NCBI GenBank assembly: GCA_947453825.1
Contig: CANGHN010000004.1
Span: forward strand, 1-64,000
DNA from: Betaproteobacteria bacterium
GTDB taxonomy: Bacteria; Pseudomonadota; Gammaproteobacteria; Burkholderiales; Burkholderiaceae
Length of the DNA: 64,000 nucleotides
Reading direction: 5' to 3'
Shown here: positions 33,776 through 43,285 of the stretch, piece by piece
Position numbering within the stretch: the first letter of the stretch is position 1
Layout of the letters: every line of letters begins with the position of its first letter
Position numbers and translations under genes: made by a program
Notes under the pieces: model-generated
Database searches by the model: none
Told to the model about the DNA's origin: nothing
The model's input: the letters and a program-made list of their open reading frames with translations, nothing else

Positions 33776-34825
33776 TTAAGCAATCTTATTGCGAATAATG
33801 CCAACGCCAGTAATTTCTGTTTCCATCATGTCACCGGGCTTCATAAATTCCTGAGGCGTTCTGCCTGCACCAACCCCAGAAGGTGTACCAGTAGCAATGA
33901 TGTCACCTGGTAACAAAGTAAGGCTACGAGATAACTCAGAAATAATGACTGGGATCTTGAAATACATTTGCTTGTAGCTAGCATTTTGTTTTTCCACTCC
34001 ATTCACACGGCAAATAATTCGAGTGTCATCCAAATTCACACCGCCAGCTGTCACAATCCATGGGCCCATTGGACCATGACCATCCAAGCTCTTACCCTTA
34101 AACCATTGTCCTGAATGACGCTTTTGCTGAATATCGCGAGCTGTAGTGTCGTTGTAAGCAGCATAGCCAAACACATAATCCATGGCATTCTCTTCGGAGA
34201 TATTCTTACCCTTTTTACCAATCACCACAGCCAACTCGGCTTCCCAGTCAATCATGGTGGAATAGCTGCTGTCGTAAGGAATGGAATCAAAAGGGCCATT
34301 CATGGTTTGAGTACCCTTTGTAAAGAGCACAGGAACCTTAGGATATTCTTTAACAGCACTATCAGCGCGGTGCTTCAGACCCTCTTCAAAGTGGTCAAGA
34401 TAGTTCCAGCCAACACAATAGATATTGCTTTGTGGTTTAGGAATGGGCGATAGCAAGACAACCTGATTAACATTTTGCAAGTTAGCACTACGATTTTTAA
34501 AAATAGTAGCCAACTCCAGCAAACCTCGGTTACCAGCTGCAGTCAAGGAAATCATAGATGTTGGATCAAATGAAAGTTGAATTTTTTGACGGGCAGCCTC
34601 TGCAGGAATATCTACCACTAAACCATCATTTGTGATGAGGCCCAATCGTGACGTTGCACCCATCTTTGGTAAATAATTGGCAACCCGCAGGCCAGCCTTA
34701 CCAGTCATTGGCTCAACTACGATTGGCTGACGATCATTAGGGGCGGCAATGGCATTTGAAATAAACATGCCACTCATAGCAGCTGAAGCGCCTAACTTAA
34801 GAGCATCTCTCCGATTTGTATCCAC
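33776..34825 (-). CDS. Tat-exported FAH-family hydrolase (2)
   Basis: A 349-residue FAH-family enzyme preceded by a twin-arginine-type signal (TNRRDALKLGASAA, cut near AIAA at ~28). Catalytic-domain landmarks are YCVGWNYLDHF, metal acids in DWEAELAVVIGKKGK and YNDTTARD, and ATGTPSGVGAG. Start is GTG at 34825 with GGAGAT upstream. Related to the Tat form at 18611 but clearly diverged, so not a recent copy. A periplasmic position is inferred from the signal. Confidence 0.83.
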   Translation of the reverse strand: MDTNRRDALKLGASAAMSGMFISNAIAAPNDRQPIVVEPMTGKAGLRVANYLPKMGATSRLGLITNDGLVVDIPAEAARQKIQLSFDPTSMISLTAAGNRGLLELATIFKNRSANLQNVNQVVLLSPIPKPQSNIYCVGWNYLDHFEEGLKHRADSAVKEYPKVPVLFTKGTQTMNGPFDSIPYDSSYSTMIDWEAELAVVIGKKGKNISEENAMDYVFGYAAYNDTTARDIQQKRHSGQWFKGKSLDGHGPMGPWIVTAGGVNLDDTRIICRVNGVEKQNASYKQMYFKIPVIISELSRSLTLLPGDIIATGTPSGVGAGRTPQEFMKPGDMMETEITGVGIIRNKIA

Positions 34826-34961
34826 AACATCTCCTTCAATAAATTAGTCTATTTTTGTTATTGTTTGCTTAGATTCACAATCTGCCATAAATAGTAATAC
34901 CAAATTGAAAGCTAGACTCTATTTCCAAGCAGAATCAGGCGAATTTGACTATCCTAGTGAC

Positions 34962-35267
34962 ATGAAACAAGCGCAATTATTGCTGATGAGCCATGCCCTG
35001 ATAGCCCTCACGCTAGTGGCTTGTGGACGCGATACCTATACGACCTGGAACTGCCGCTCACAGACCGAACCCAAGATTTCCATGGTGTTAAATCAGGCCG
35101 AGATGAGATTTAAAGAGCTTAAGCTGGCCTATTGTGGCAGCCTGGGAAAGCAAAGCTATTTTGCTCAAGATTGCCTAGTCCAATTACAAGAGTCCAGAAT
35201 TGTGTTTATACCTTCATCAGGCCTACTTGTCGACCAAGGTCAGCAGTATGAATGTTCTGAACTATAG
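34962..35267 (+). CDS. Small lipoprotein of unknown function
   Basis: I prefer the ATG at 34962 to an upstream TTG because it yields a clean lipoprotein signal (LVAC, C21). The mature ~80 residues contain four more cysteines (WNC, AYC, QDC, YEC), fit for two disulfides. No family recognised. Followed after 13 bases by a Trp-rich protein gene. Confidence 0.6.
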   Translation: MKQAQLLLMSHALIALTLVACGRDTYTTWNCRSQTEPKISMVLNQAEMRFKELKLAYCGSLGKQSYFAQDCLVQLQESRIVFIPSSGLLVDQGQQYECSEL

Positions 35268-35280
35268 GGACTCAATATCA

Positions 35281-35502
35281 ATGAACCCTTTAAGCCCTAA
35301 AAAATTACTATTAACGAAATGGACGGCAGTAAAACCGATTGCCAAACAAAAACACTTCTTAGTGAGCAAGGTCATTCTTCCAGACCAGCCAAATGAAAAA
35401 ATTGAGTTTGTAGAAATTGAAGCGGTCTACTCCCAGAAAACTACCGTCATTTCCTGGAGAGATCTCACTAATAGCGAACTTTGGATACAAGGCTGGAAAT
35501 AA
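35281..35502 (+). CDS. TIGR02450-type Trp-rich protein
   Basis: A 73-residue protein. NPLSPKKLLLTKWTAVKP at the start, KHFLVSKVI in the middle and SWRDLTNSELWIQGWK at the end are the pattern of the TIGR02450 family. Function unknown; the basic and tryptophan-rich surface may bind another macromolecule. Start at ATG 35281 agrees with the family N-terminus. Confidence 0.85.
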   Translation: MNPLSPKKLLLTKWTAVKPIAKQKHFLVSKVILPDQPNEKIEFVEIEAVYSQKTTVISWRDLTNSELWIQGWK

Positions 35503-35527
35503 AAAACCGCCCTATATCAGGGCGGTT
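35501..35527. terminator. Convergent terminator
   Basis: AACCGCCC (35505-35512) pairs with GGGCGGTT (35520-35527). On the minus strand a T run follows, so it mainly ends the phasin-like gene; on the plus strand it follows the Trp-rich gene. Confidence 0.85.
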
Positions 35528-35546
35528 CTGGCTTGTAGCTACTAAA

Positions 35547-36074
35547 TTAATCTGACTTTGTCTTCGAGCCAGACGATTTTTTAACTAACTCATCAATATT
35601 TTTTTCCGCTGTATCCGCAACCTGATTAACAATGCGGCGTCCCTCTTTAAACATATTCTGACCAGTTACAGACATTTCATTAACGACTTTTGATATCTTG
35701 TCGGCATGTGCAGGCATTTTATTTTCGGCTTCTTCGAGCCAACTTACTAAGGAGGCGCGCACTTTTTCGAGATGCTTCTCTGTTTCATCAGCCGCACCTT
35801 CACCAAGGTCCTTCAAAACAGATTTGACTTTCTTTTGATAGACCGCTGCACGCTTAGCAGCCTCTTTGGTGGCATCCTCTTGCAAGCTCTTCAATTTCGC
35901 AAGATCATTTTTAGCGGCTGATTTTGCGCTATCTAGCGCATTTTTCATGCCCCACTCCATCTCGGCCATGTGATGCTCGCTCAGTTTTTTAGCGGCCTCT
36001 AATAAAGTATGGGAGTAGTCAAAAAGCTCTTTTGCCTTTTCACGTTGCCACTTTTGCAAATCTTTTGGATCCAT
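35547..36074 (-). CDS. Phasin-like helical protein
   Basis: A 175-residue, almost wholly alpha-helical, Lys/Glu/Ala-rich protein with long coiled-coil heptads and no signal peptide. The layout and composition resemble phasins, which coat polyhydroxyalkanoate granules. The PHA link is plausible since a hydroxybutyrate dehydrogenase-type gene occurs at 58985, but no PHA synthase is in view. Confidence 0.65.
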   Translation of the reverse strand: MDPKDLQKWQREKAKELFDYSHTLLEAAKKLSEHHMAEMEWGMKNALDSAKSAAKNDLAKLKSLQEDATKEAAKRAAVYQKKVKSVLKDLGEGAADETEKHLEKVRASLVSWLEEAENKMPAHADKISKVVNEMSVTGQNMFKEGRRIVNQVADTAEKNIDELVKKSSGSKTKSD

Positions 36075-36178
36075 TTTTAAGCTCCTAGCAATAAGGGTTT
36101 ATTAAATACCTCTTCTTCACTCTATACCGAAATTGGCAGACTGCCAATTATCCTAATTTAAAGCATTAATATGACAGT

Positions 36179-36568
36179 ATGAGCAAGAGGGAAACCATCT
36201 ACGAGGCCATTGGGGGCATTGACAAGGTTGATGAACTAGTCGACCGCTTCTATGATTTAATGACTCTAGAGCCAGGGTTTGGTGAGCTGCGCGCAATGCA
36301 CCCCCAGGATCTTTCGGGATCACGAGAAAAACTCAAATTTTTCCTTACGGGCTGGATGGGTGGTCCAGACATCTACTCTCCTAAGTATGGACATCCTATG
36401 CTTCGAGCGAGACACCTGCCCTATCAGATAGGGCTAAACGAGCGCAATCAGTGGCTGGCATGCATGTACCAAGCACTTGAAGAATGCGGTATTGAAGGTG
36501 GTATTGCCAAACAACTAGAAGAGGCGCTTTTTAATACTGCCGATTGGATGAGAAATCAAGCAAGCTAG
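36179..36568 (+). CDS. Group II truncated haemoglobin
   Basis: A 129-residue truncated globin. IYEAIGGIDKVDELVDRFYDLM is the AB-helix region, the proximal histidine lies in RARHLPYQI and the G-helix tryptophan in NERNQWLACM, which marks group II. Such proteins bind O2 or NO and often serve in detoxification. Ends two bases before the stop of the convergent Bug receptor gene. Confidence 0.92.
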   Translation: MSKRETIYEAIGGIDKVDELVDRFYDLMTLEPGFGELRAMHPQDLSGSREKLKFFLTGWMGGPDIYSPKYGHPMLRARHLPYQIGLNERNQWLACMYQALEECGIEGGIAKQLEEALFNTADWMRNQAS

Positions 36569-36570
36569 TA

Positions 36571-37545
36571 TTAGTCGAGCTTAGCCCCAGCTTGCTTCAC
36601 TGCTTTTGCCCAACGCGGCATTTCTGCGGCAAGAAACTTTGTGAATTGATCTGCATTTAAATAGGCTGGGTCGGCACCCTGGTCAATCATTTTTTTCTGA
36701 ATTTCAGGTGACTCCAGCGTCTCTTTAAATGCCTGGCTTAATTTATTGGTGACATCCGGCGGAGTACCTTTGGGCGCTAAGATTCCATAAAAACCTACAA
36801 CCTCTAGATTCGCAACACCAGTCTCTAGCACTGTGGGCGTATTAGGCAAGGCTGGATTGCGCTTTGAACTGGTCACTGCTAATGCTTTGACCTTTCCCTG
36901 GTTAGCATAATTTGCCGCCTGGGGAACTGACTCGGCCATGAACTGCACATGGCCAGCGATTAAATCAGTAAAGGCAGGTGCGCTACCTTTAAATGGAATG
37001 TGCACCATGAATATCCCTGTCTCACTTTTTAGCATTTCTGCTGCCAAGTGGGAAATACCGCCATTACCTGCTGAACCATAATTTAACTTCCCAGGATTGG
37101 CTTTGGCATAAGCAATAAATTCTTTTAAGGAATTCACAGGAACATCTTTATTCACAATGAGCGCTAATGGTTGTTGCGCAGTTCTCGCAATCGGCTGAAA
37201 GTCTTTTAAAGTGTCATAAGGTGATTTTGTGTAGATCGCAGGATTGATGACCATAGTTCCGGTATTAGCCAAGAGCACTGTGTAACCATCGGCAGGAGCT
37301 TGCGCCACAAATTGTGCTCCTACTGCACCACCAGCACCCGACTTATAGTCAACGATGACTGTCTGACCCAGCGAAGCCTGCAACTTATCAATCAACAGGC
37401 GGATATGGGCATCCAAAGGGCCTCCCGCAGGAAAACCAATAATGATCTTGATGGGTTTATCAGGATAGGCAGCCTGCACAGGAAAAGCCCAAACCACCAG
37501 GCAGCAAAGCAGTAATGTCCTGATAAGTTGTATGGGCTTCTGCAT
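36571..37545 (-). CDS. Bug/TctC-family carboxylate receptor (6)
   Basis: A 324-residue secreted receptor with signal peptide (cut near VQAA), GFPAGGPLD in place of the common PFPPGG, DGYTVLLA and HIPFKGSAPA. The altered pocket motifs suggest a ligand different from those of the other receptors here. Divergent from the TerC gene; no permease subunit nearby. Confidence 0.92.
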   Translation of the reverse strand: MQKPIQLIRTLLLCCLVVWAFPVQAAYPDKPIKIIIGFPAGGPLDAHIRLLIDKLQASLGQTVIVDYKSGAGGAVGAQFVAQAPADGYTVLLANTGTMVINPAIYTKSPYDTLKDFQPIARTAQQPLALIVNKDVPVNSLKEFIAYAKANPGKLNYGSAGNGGISHLAAEMLKSETGIFMVHIPFKGSAPAFTDLIAGHVQFMAESVPQAANYANQGKVKALAVTSSKRNPALPNTPTVLETGVANLEVVGFYGILAPKGTPPDVTNKLSQAFKETLESPEIQKKMIDQGADPAYLNADQFTKFLAAEMPRWAKAVKQAGAKLD

Positions 37546-37609
37546 AGAAATTACTTCTAGTATTTACTTAGATACACTTTACCTGAATGTCACTTTAACA
37601 GAATAGAAA

Positions 37610-38365
37610 ATGATTGAAAGCCTACTTATCATGATGAGCGACCCCAATACCTGGATCGCCTTTCTGACACTCAGTTGCCTGGAAATTATTCTTGGCATCG
37701 ATAACATCATTTTTATTAGCGTCATTGCCAATAGACTGCCCTTAGAGATTCGGGAAAAAGTTCGCCGCTTTGGCCTCATCTTTGCCTTCGTTACCCGCAT
37801 CCTATTGTTGCTCAGCTTGTCCTGGGTGATGGGCCTGACTACCCCCTTCTTCTCAATTGCTGATCATGCCCTAAGTGGTAGAGATTTGATTTTGCTACTG
37901 GGAGGCTTTTTCTTAATCTGGAAAGCTTCAAAAGAAATCTATACCGAGGTGGAACTAGGTGAACCTCATGATAGTGATGCCAGGGTCAATGAACAAAATG
38001 TAAAAAAATCCATGTTTGCATTATTCGTAGGATCTGTATTGCAAATTGGTTTACTAGATATCATCTTTTCTCTAGATAGCGTGATTACAGCTGTTGGTAT
38101 GGTTGATGAAATTGGAATCATGATTGCTGCGGTTTTGGCATCCATACTGATCATGCTGGTTGCAGCAAAGTCTATTGGCGACTTTGTTCATCGTCACCCC
38201 TCTATTAAAGTCTTAGCCCTATCGTTCTTGACCGTTGTCGGGGTGGTGCTCATAGCAGAAGGTATGGGGGTGCATATCCCGAAGGGTTACGTCTATGTTG
38301 CAATGGCATTCTCACTCTCAGTCGAGCTTTTAAACATTCGTTCGCGCGAGAAAAGAAAGAAGTAA
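37610..38365 (+). CDS. TerC-family integral membrane protein
   Basis: A 251-residue protein with seven predicted helices. The TerC hallmarks LEIILGIDNIIFISVIANRLP near the start and DIIFSLDSVITAVGM in the second half hold acidic residues within helices that are thought to bind metal. Members export manganese or aid metal loading of secreted proteins (known for Bacillus and E. coli relatives). Ends with a basic tail. Confidence 0.92.
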   Translation: MIESLLIMMSDPNTWIAFLTLSCLEIILGIDNIIFISVIANRLPLEIREKVRRFGLIFAFVTRILLLLSLSWVMGLTTPFFSIADHALSGRDLILLLGGFFLIWKASKEIYTEVELGEPHDSDARVNEQNVKKSMFALFVGSVLQIGLLDIIFSLDSVITAVGMVDEIGIMIAAVLASILIMLVAAKSIGDFVHRHPSIKVLALSFLTVVGVVLIAEGMGVHIPKGYVYVAMAFSLSVELLNIRSREKRKK

Positions 38366-38383
38366 AGCGACCCTTCTTGAGCG

Positions 38384-39601
38384 TTACAGCGCTTGGGCGC
38401 AAGCAAAACCGCTCGCCCAGGCCCACTGGAAATTATGGCCACCCAAATGACCTGTGACATCAACGCACTCGCCAATAAAAAATAAGCCAACATGCTTGCG
38501 AGATTCCATAGTCTGCCCATCAAGCTCTTTAGTATCAACGCCACCAAGCATTACCTCTGCTTTTTTCCAGCCTAATGTACCAGCAGGCTTCACTGACCAA
38601 TTGGTGATTAACTCTTTTAAGGCTTGTCGATCCTTTTTAGAAACCTCTGCCCATTTTTTTCCTAGAAGATTTTTTTGATCTGCAAATGCTTTTGCTAAGC
38701 GCTGCGGCAAAGCAGCAGCCAGAATGGTCTCGACAAGCTTTACATGATTTTCTTCATGGTTGAATAACTCATCGTAATTAAACCCACCAGGGCGTTCAAT
38801 GGCTCCTAACCAATCAATATGAATGGGTTCCCCTTCTTCCCAGTAACTACTAGCTTGAAGTACTGCTGGACCTGATAAACCCTTATGGGTGAGCAATAAA
38901 TCCTCAGTAAACCGGCATGCACCATAGCGGTAGCCCTTAGAGCCCGAGGCAATTCTGACGGGAACGCTCAAACCAGCCAGCTCACTCAGGCCGCCAAATG
39001 AATCTGCAGTAAAGGAAAGTGGTACCAAGGCTGGTCTTGGATCAATGACTGCTAGGTCAAATTGCTTTGCAATATCTAATGAATAAGCACTTGCGCCAAT
39101 TGCTGGCACAGGCAAGCCACCAGTTGCCATAACCACTGCTTTGGTAATTTCAATACCATCATTAGTATGCACAGACCAGTGTGATGGGTCTTGGCTGATT
39201 GATTGAATCTGCACTGGATTGCGGATCACTACCCCGCCCTGATTGCATTCAGAAAACAGTAACTCAATGATCTGCTTAGCAGAATCATCGCAAAATAATT
39301 GGCCCTGATGCTTCTCGTGATAGCCAATTCTGTACGATGTAACAAGTTTAATGAATGCCTGCGATGGATATCTTGCTAGTGCACTTTTAATGAAATGGGG
39401 GTTGAGTGAAAGAAAGTTGGCGGGGCTGCTATGAAGGTTCGTGAAATTACAACGGCCGCCGCCACTAATCCGGATCTTCTCCCCCAGGACTGGAGCGTGA
39501 TCAAGAACCAAAATCTTTTTACCTAATTGGCCAGCGACACCAGCACAAAATAGCCCAGCGGCACCGCCACCAATAATGATGGCATCCCAGATCTTCTTCA
39601 T
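38384..39601 (-). CDS. HI0933/YhiN-type flavoprotein
   Basis: A 405-residue FAD protein. The dinucleotide fold IIGGGAAGLFCAG, the signature ISGGGRCNFTN (typical of this family) and the closing GECVDVTGHLGGHNFQWAWASG identify the HI0933/BaiN group. Relatives reduce enone-type substrates or act on unknown acceptors. Convergent with the TerC gene by 18 bases. Confidence 0.9.
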   Translation of the reverse strand: MKKIWDAIIIGGGAAGLFCAGVAGQLGKKILVLDHAPVLGEKIRISGGGRCNFTNLHSSPANFLSLNPHFIKSALARYPSQAFIKLVTSYRIGYHEKHQGQLFCDDSAKQIIELLFSECNQGGVVIRNPVQIQSISQDPSHWSVHTNDGIEITKAVVMATGGLPVPAIGASAYSLDIAKQFDLAVIDPRPALVPLSFTADSFGGLSELAGLSVPVRIASGSKGYRYGACRFTEDLLLTHKGLSGPAVLQASSYWEEGEPIHIDWLGAIERPGGFNYDELFNHEENHVKLVETILAAALPQRLAKAFADQKNLLGKKWAEVSKKDRQALKELITNWSVKPAGTLGWKKAEVMLGGVDTKELDGQTMESRKHVGLFFIGECVDVTGHLGGHNFQWAWASGFACAQAL

Positions 39602-39667
39602 TCTTTACTGACTTCTAGTCGTGTCATAAATGGCCTTTCGACCATTTTACAGGCGAGCCCAGTCTTG

Positions 39668-40525
39668 CTAGGCCAACTGATACCAGTCTTGAATGATTTT
39701 CCAAGCCTCTGCCGCCGTCTCTGCAAAATGAATGACCTGCATATCAGATTCTTCAATCACCCCAAACTCGACCATCTGCTGAAAATGGATCATTTCAGTC
39801 CAAAAACTTTTGCTAAGCAAAATGACTGGAAAGCGCTCTATTTTTTTAGTCTGCATCAAGGTAAGTACTTCAAAAAGCTCATCAAATGATCCAAACCCGC
39901 CCGGGAATGCCACGATTGCCCTTGCCCTGAGCATGAAATGCATCTTTCGTAAAGCAAAGTAATGAAAGCGAAAACTCAAGCCAGGACTAATGTAGGGATT
40001 GGGATGCTGCTCTCTTGGCAAGCTAATATTAAATCCAATGGTCTGATCACCAGCCTCAAATGCTCCGCGATTGGCGGCCTCCATGATTCCAGGACCGCCG
40101 CCGGTACAGACGTAGAGTTTATTTTTGCCCTGATCTTGAGTGGCATTGTAAGCAGCAACTAAGCCACCAAATTCGCGTGCTGATTCGTAATACTGACTAT
40201 GGAGTAAAGCTTTTTTTGCTGCCTCTATCGCTTCAGGCGTCTTAGCCTCCTTCTCCATCTCCACTGCTTTTTCATGGCTGACAAAGCGAGTAGAGCCAAA
40301 GACGGTAATCGTATGATCGATACCGTGCTCATGGAGCAAAATTTCAGGCTTTAATAACTCCAACTCAAAGCGAATGCCAATAGTTTCTCGACGAGATAAG
40401 AAGGCCTCATCATCAAAGGCAAACTTATAAGACTCGGCTGAACTCTGTTCAGAGATTTGACTTTTTTTAAGATTTAAAAAGTCAGTAATGGTCTGAGAAT
40501 TATTGGTGGGAAGTTTAGGGCTCAT
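39668..40525 (-). CDS. LOG-family protein (TIGR00730-like)
   Basis: A 285-residue protein with the nucleotide-binding GGGPGIMEAANRGA and the LOG signature PGGFGSFDELFE. LOG family enzymes split the ribose-base bond of nucleoside monophosphates (cytokinin-activating in plants and some bacteria; nucleotide housekeeping in others). The long N-terminal extension (~70 residues) is a feature of one proteobacterial subgroup. Confidence 0.9.
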   Translation of the reverse strand: MSPKLPTNNSQTITDFLNLKKSQISEQSSAESYKFAFDDEAFLSRRETIGIRFELELLKPEILLHEHGIDHTITVFGSTRFVSHEKAVEMEKEAKTPEAIEAAKKALLHSQYYESAREFGGLVAAYNATQDQGKNKLYVCTGGGPGIMEAANRGAFEAGDQTIGFNISLPREQHPNPYISPGLSFRFHYFALRKMHFMLRARAIVAFPGGFGSFDELFEVLTLMQTKKIERFPVILLSKSFWTEMIHFQQMVEFGVIEESDMQVIHFAETAAEAWKIIQDWYQLA

Positions 40526-40722
40526 ATAACTACCTTACACGGCGGATTAATACCATCTTACCCTTTGCTACTTGAGGGAAAAATTTCCTCCAAGAGCGCT
40601 TAAAAATGAGTATTAATACCTAGAAAAGACTATCAAGCGGGTTCCTAGGGCATCTTGGGATTTACCCCACACAGAACAAGGGTTAATATTGACCCAATTT
40701 AAACCAAACTGAAGGAAAAGCA

Positions 40723-40926
40723 ATGAGCAACCGTTCAATCATCATCATGGTACTTGTATTAGTTGGTGCCACCGCCTATTTACTCCTTAAAGGCGACGGT
40801 AATATTGATATGGGCGGCGAAAAACATGGTGCTGAAGCAACCCATATTGAAGAAGCTAAAAAAGATGCCCCTGCAGCTGCCCCAACCGCACCGGCAGCAG
40901 CACCTGCGGCTGATGTAAAGAAGTAA
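40723..40926 (+). CDS. Small membrane-anchored protein with Ala/Pro tail
   Basis: A 67-residue protein: one N-terminal helix (SIIIMVLVLVGATAYLLL) then a polar segment and an Ala/Pro/Lys tail. GAAGGAAAAG precedes the ATG. No recognised family; probably an inner-membrane protein facing the periplasm. Has its own terminator. Confidence 0.6.
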   Translation: MSNRSIIIMVLVLVGATAYLLLKGDGNIDMGGEKHGAEATHIEEAKKDAPAAAPTAPAAAPAADVKK

Positions 40927-40946
40927 TTTCCTTGAAAGTAAAATGA

Positions 40947-40971
40947 AACCGCGGTCATCCGCGGTTTTTTT
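40947..40971 (+). terminator. Terminator after the small membrane protein gene
   Basis: AACCGCGG (40947-40954), loop TCAT, CCGCGGTT (40959-40966) and a T run to 40971. Confidence 0.93.
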
Positions 40972-40983
40972 ATCCCATCTCCT

Positions 40984-41790
40984 ATGAAATATTTACTCAG
41001 CCTCACTCTTCTATGTCTCTCACAGCTGACATTTGGCCAAACTTTACCTGCAATGAAAAAAATGGATCCCAATACGCTCACCTCATTTGCCCCAACAGGC
41101 ATCCTTCGCGTTGGCATTAATTTGGGCAATCCAGTGCTTGCCAATGAAGACCCTGTTAGTAAAAACTTAAAAGGTGTCTCCATCGATATTGCCAAAGAGA
41201 TTGGCAAACGCACAGGCCTACCAGTCGAGTTGATTCCATTCAAAAGCGCCGGGGCTACAGTGGACGCTATCAAGACTGGGAATATTGATCTTATTTTTGT
41301 TGCAATTGATCCAGTACGTGGCGCCGATATCAGCTACACACCGCCCTACATACAGATTGAGGGGGCTTATATGGTCAAAGCAAGCTCTCCTTTAAAGCAA
41401 AATGATGAGGTAGATGTAGCGAGCAATGAAATTGTGGTTGGCAAAGGCAGTGCTTATGATTTATTTCTGACACGAGAAATTAAAAACGCAACTTTACTCA
41501 GAGCCGCTAGCTCACAAGCTGTGATAGATGACTTTATGGCTGGCAAAGGCAATGTAGCTGCCGGTGTCAAGCAACAATTAGAAAGTGATGCTAAGCGCTA
41601 TAAAGACTTGCGTATGCTGCCAGGACGATTTATGGTGATTAATCAAGCTATTGGTATTCCAAAAGCAAGGCCTAGCTACGAAGCCACTAATGTCTATTTA
41701 AGCGCTTTGATTACTGAATTAAAACAATCTGGATTTGTCGCTCAGGCCATGCAAAGACATCAAATTCAAGGCGCTAGAGTGGCAGAATAA
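40984..41790 (+). CDS. Family 3 amino-acid-type ABC receptor (orphan)
   Basis: A 268-residue secreted receptor with signal peptide (cut near TFGQ). ILRVGINLGNPV, SIDIAKEIGKRTGLPVELIPF and DLIFVAIDPVRGADISYTPPYI are the landmarks of the amino-acid-binding (SBP family 3) fold. No permease or ATPase gene adjoins it, so it must join a system encoded elsewhere. Ligand unknown. Confidence 0.88.
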   Translation: MKYLLSLTLLCLSQLTFGQTLPAMKKMDPNTLTSFAPTGILRVGINLGNPVLANEDPVSKNLKGVSIDIAKEIGKRTGLPVELIPFKSAGATVDAIKTGNIDLIFVAIDPVRGADISYTPPYIQIEGAYMVKASSPLKQNDEVDVASNEIVVGKGSAYDLFLTREIKNATLLRAASSQAVIDDFMAGKGNVAAGVKQQLESDAKRYKDLRMLPGRFMVINQAIGIPKARPSYEATNVYLSALITELKQSGFVAQAMQRHQIQGARVAE

Positions 41791-41808
41791 ATCTGCATCG
41801 GCGATGAA

Positions 41809-43224
41809 CTAACACTCATAGGTATGCAAGCGCTCGGGAATAATGACATTTCTCCATCCTAAGCTCTCCCGAATACATTGAGCAAGCACAGAAGATGATT
41901 CAGGCTCACCATGAACTACAAAGATCGTTTGAGGGGCGACATCAAAGCCCTGAAGCCACTCTAATAAACCTGCTTGATCTGCGTGGGCCGATAAACCACC
42001 AATCGTATGAATCGAGGCATTAACCAAAACCTCCTCGCCAAATAAACGTACTTTTTTGGCCCTATCCACTAAACGTCTACCCAAGCTTCCATATGCCTGA
42101 AAACCAGTAATGATGATGGCATTTTTCTCATGAGGTAAATTACTTGCTAGATGATGAATAATGCGACCAGCATCACACATACCACTCGCCGAAATAATAA
42201 TAGCCCCGCCTTTAATCTTATTTAGCGCTTTCGATTCTTCTACATCAGCAATAAAACGCAAATCAACAGCCTGGGGATTAGCCTTAAACCACTTAAAGGT
42301 GTCTTGTGATTGGCTATCCAATTGAGAGAAAAAATGCTGGGTAAGATGAGTGGCAGCCGTTGCCATCGGAGAGTCTACCCAGATATTTAAATGAGGTAGG
42401 CGGCCTTTTTTAACTAAATCAATTAAAAGAAATAAAATTTCTTGTGTGCGGCCAACCGCAAAAGCTGGCATCACGATATTGCCATGTGCGGCCATCGTAG
42501 AGCAGATCACCTCTACCAACTCATCTTGTGTCGCCTGCAAATCACGATGGAGTCGATCTCCATAGGTTGACTCAACCACTACCACATCAGCCTGCGCAAT
42601 CAGGTCTGGATCGGGCATCAGAACTTTACCCTTCATGCCAATATCCCCTGAAAACACACAACGCTTTTTCTTTTGATTGTCTTCGGTAATATCCATCACG
42701 GCGATAGCTGAGCCCAAAATGTGCCCGGCGTTATGAAACTCCAATACAAGTCCTGGAGCTAATTCGAGAGATTGACCATACTCTAGAGTCTCAAATTGCA
42801 ATAGCGTCACCTCCACCTCTTCTCTAGAGTACAGTGCTACCGGCATATCTCCATGCCACTTGCCTAGTTTTTGTTTCCGCTCTGCCCTATCGACATCAGA
42901 ACGCTGAAGATAGGCACTATCTGGCAAAAGAATTTTTAATAATTCATAGGTTGCGCTTGTGCAATAAATGGGGCCCTTAAAACCTTGGGCACATAAGCGT
43001 GGTAATAAACCACTGTGATCAATATGAGCGTGAGTTAAGACTACAAAATCTAGCTCTGCCGCAAGGAATGGTAAGGGCTCTACATTCTTATTCGTTGCTT
43101 CGCGTCCACCCTGAAACATTCCATAGTCAACCATAAAACGTCTGCGAGCTCCTGCCACCATCACTTCTACTGAGTGGCGTGAACCCGTTACCTCACCTGC
43201 AGCGCCAAGGAATTGAATCTTCAT
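41809..43224 (-). CDS. Metallo-beta-lactamase/beta-CASP RNA-processing nuclease
   Basis: A ~471-residue MBL-fold exonuclease. Zinc motifs HAHIDHSG, HNAGHILGS and FSGDIG are followed by the beta-CASP domain (VESTYGDR, PAFAVGRTQE) and the C-terminal GLSAHAD. The family cleaves RNA 3' ends (CPSF73-like). ATG at 43224 is preferred to a TTG one codon earlier. Divergent from nnrD. Confidence 0.92.
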   Translation of the reverse strand: MKIQFLGAAGEVTGSRHSVEVMVAGARRRFMVDYGMFQGGREATNKNVEPLPFLAAELDFVVLTHAHIDHSGLLPRLCAQGFKGPIYCTSATYELLKILLPDSAYLQRSDVDRAERKQKLGKWHGDMPVALYSREEVEVTLLQFETLEYGQSLELAPGLVLEFHNAGHILGSAIAVMDITEDNQKKKRCVFSGDIGMKGKVLMPDPDLIAQADVVVVESTYGDRLHRDLQATQDELVEVICSTMAAHGNIVMPAFAVGRTQEILFLLIDLVKKGRLPHLNIWVDSPMATAATHLTQHFFSQLDSQSQDTFKWFKANPQAVDLRFIADVEESKALNKIKGGAIIISASGMCDAGRIIHHLASNLPHEKNAIIITGFQAYGSLGRRLVDRAKKVRLFGEEVLVNASIHTIGGLSAHADQAGLLEWLQGFDVAPQTIFVVHGEPESSSVLAQCIRESLGWRNVIIPERLHTYEC

Positions 43225-43285
43225 CAACTCAGCATACTCTCTCTTACAATAAGATTAAACCCAGAATGAGAGCGATACTAAGAAG

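Noticed and set aside
40776-41273. 165-codon minus-strand frame
   Set aside because: Spans the terminator and two real plus-strand genes; no signal or family resemblance.
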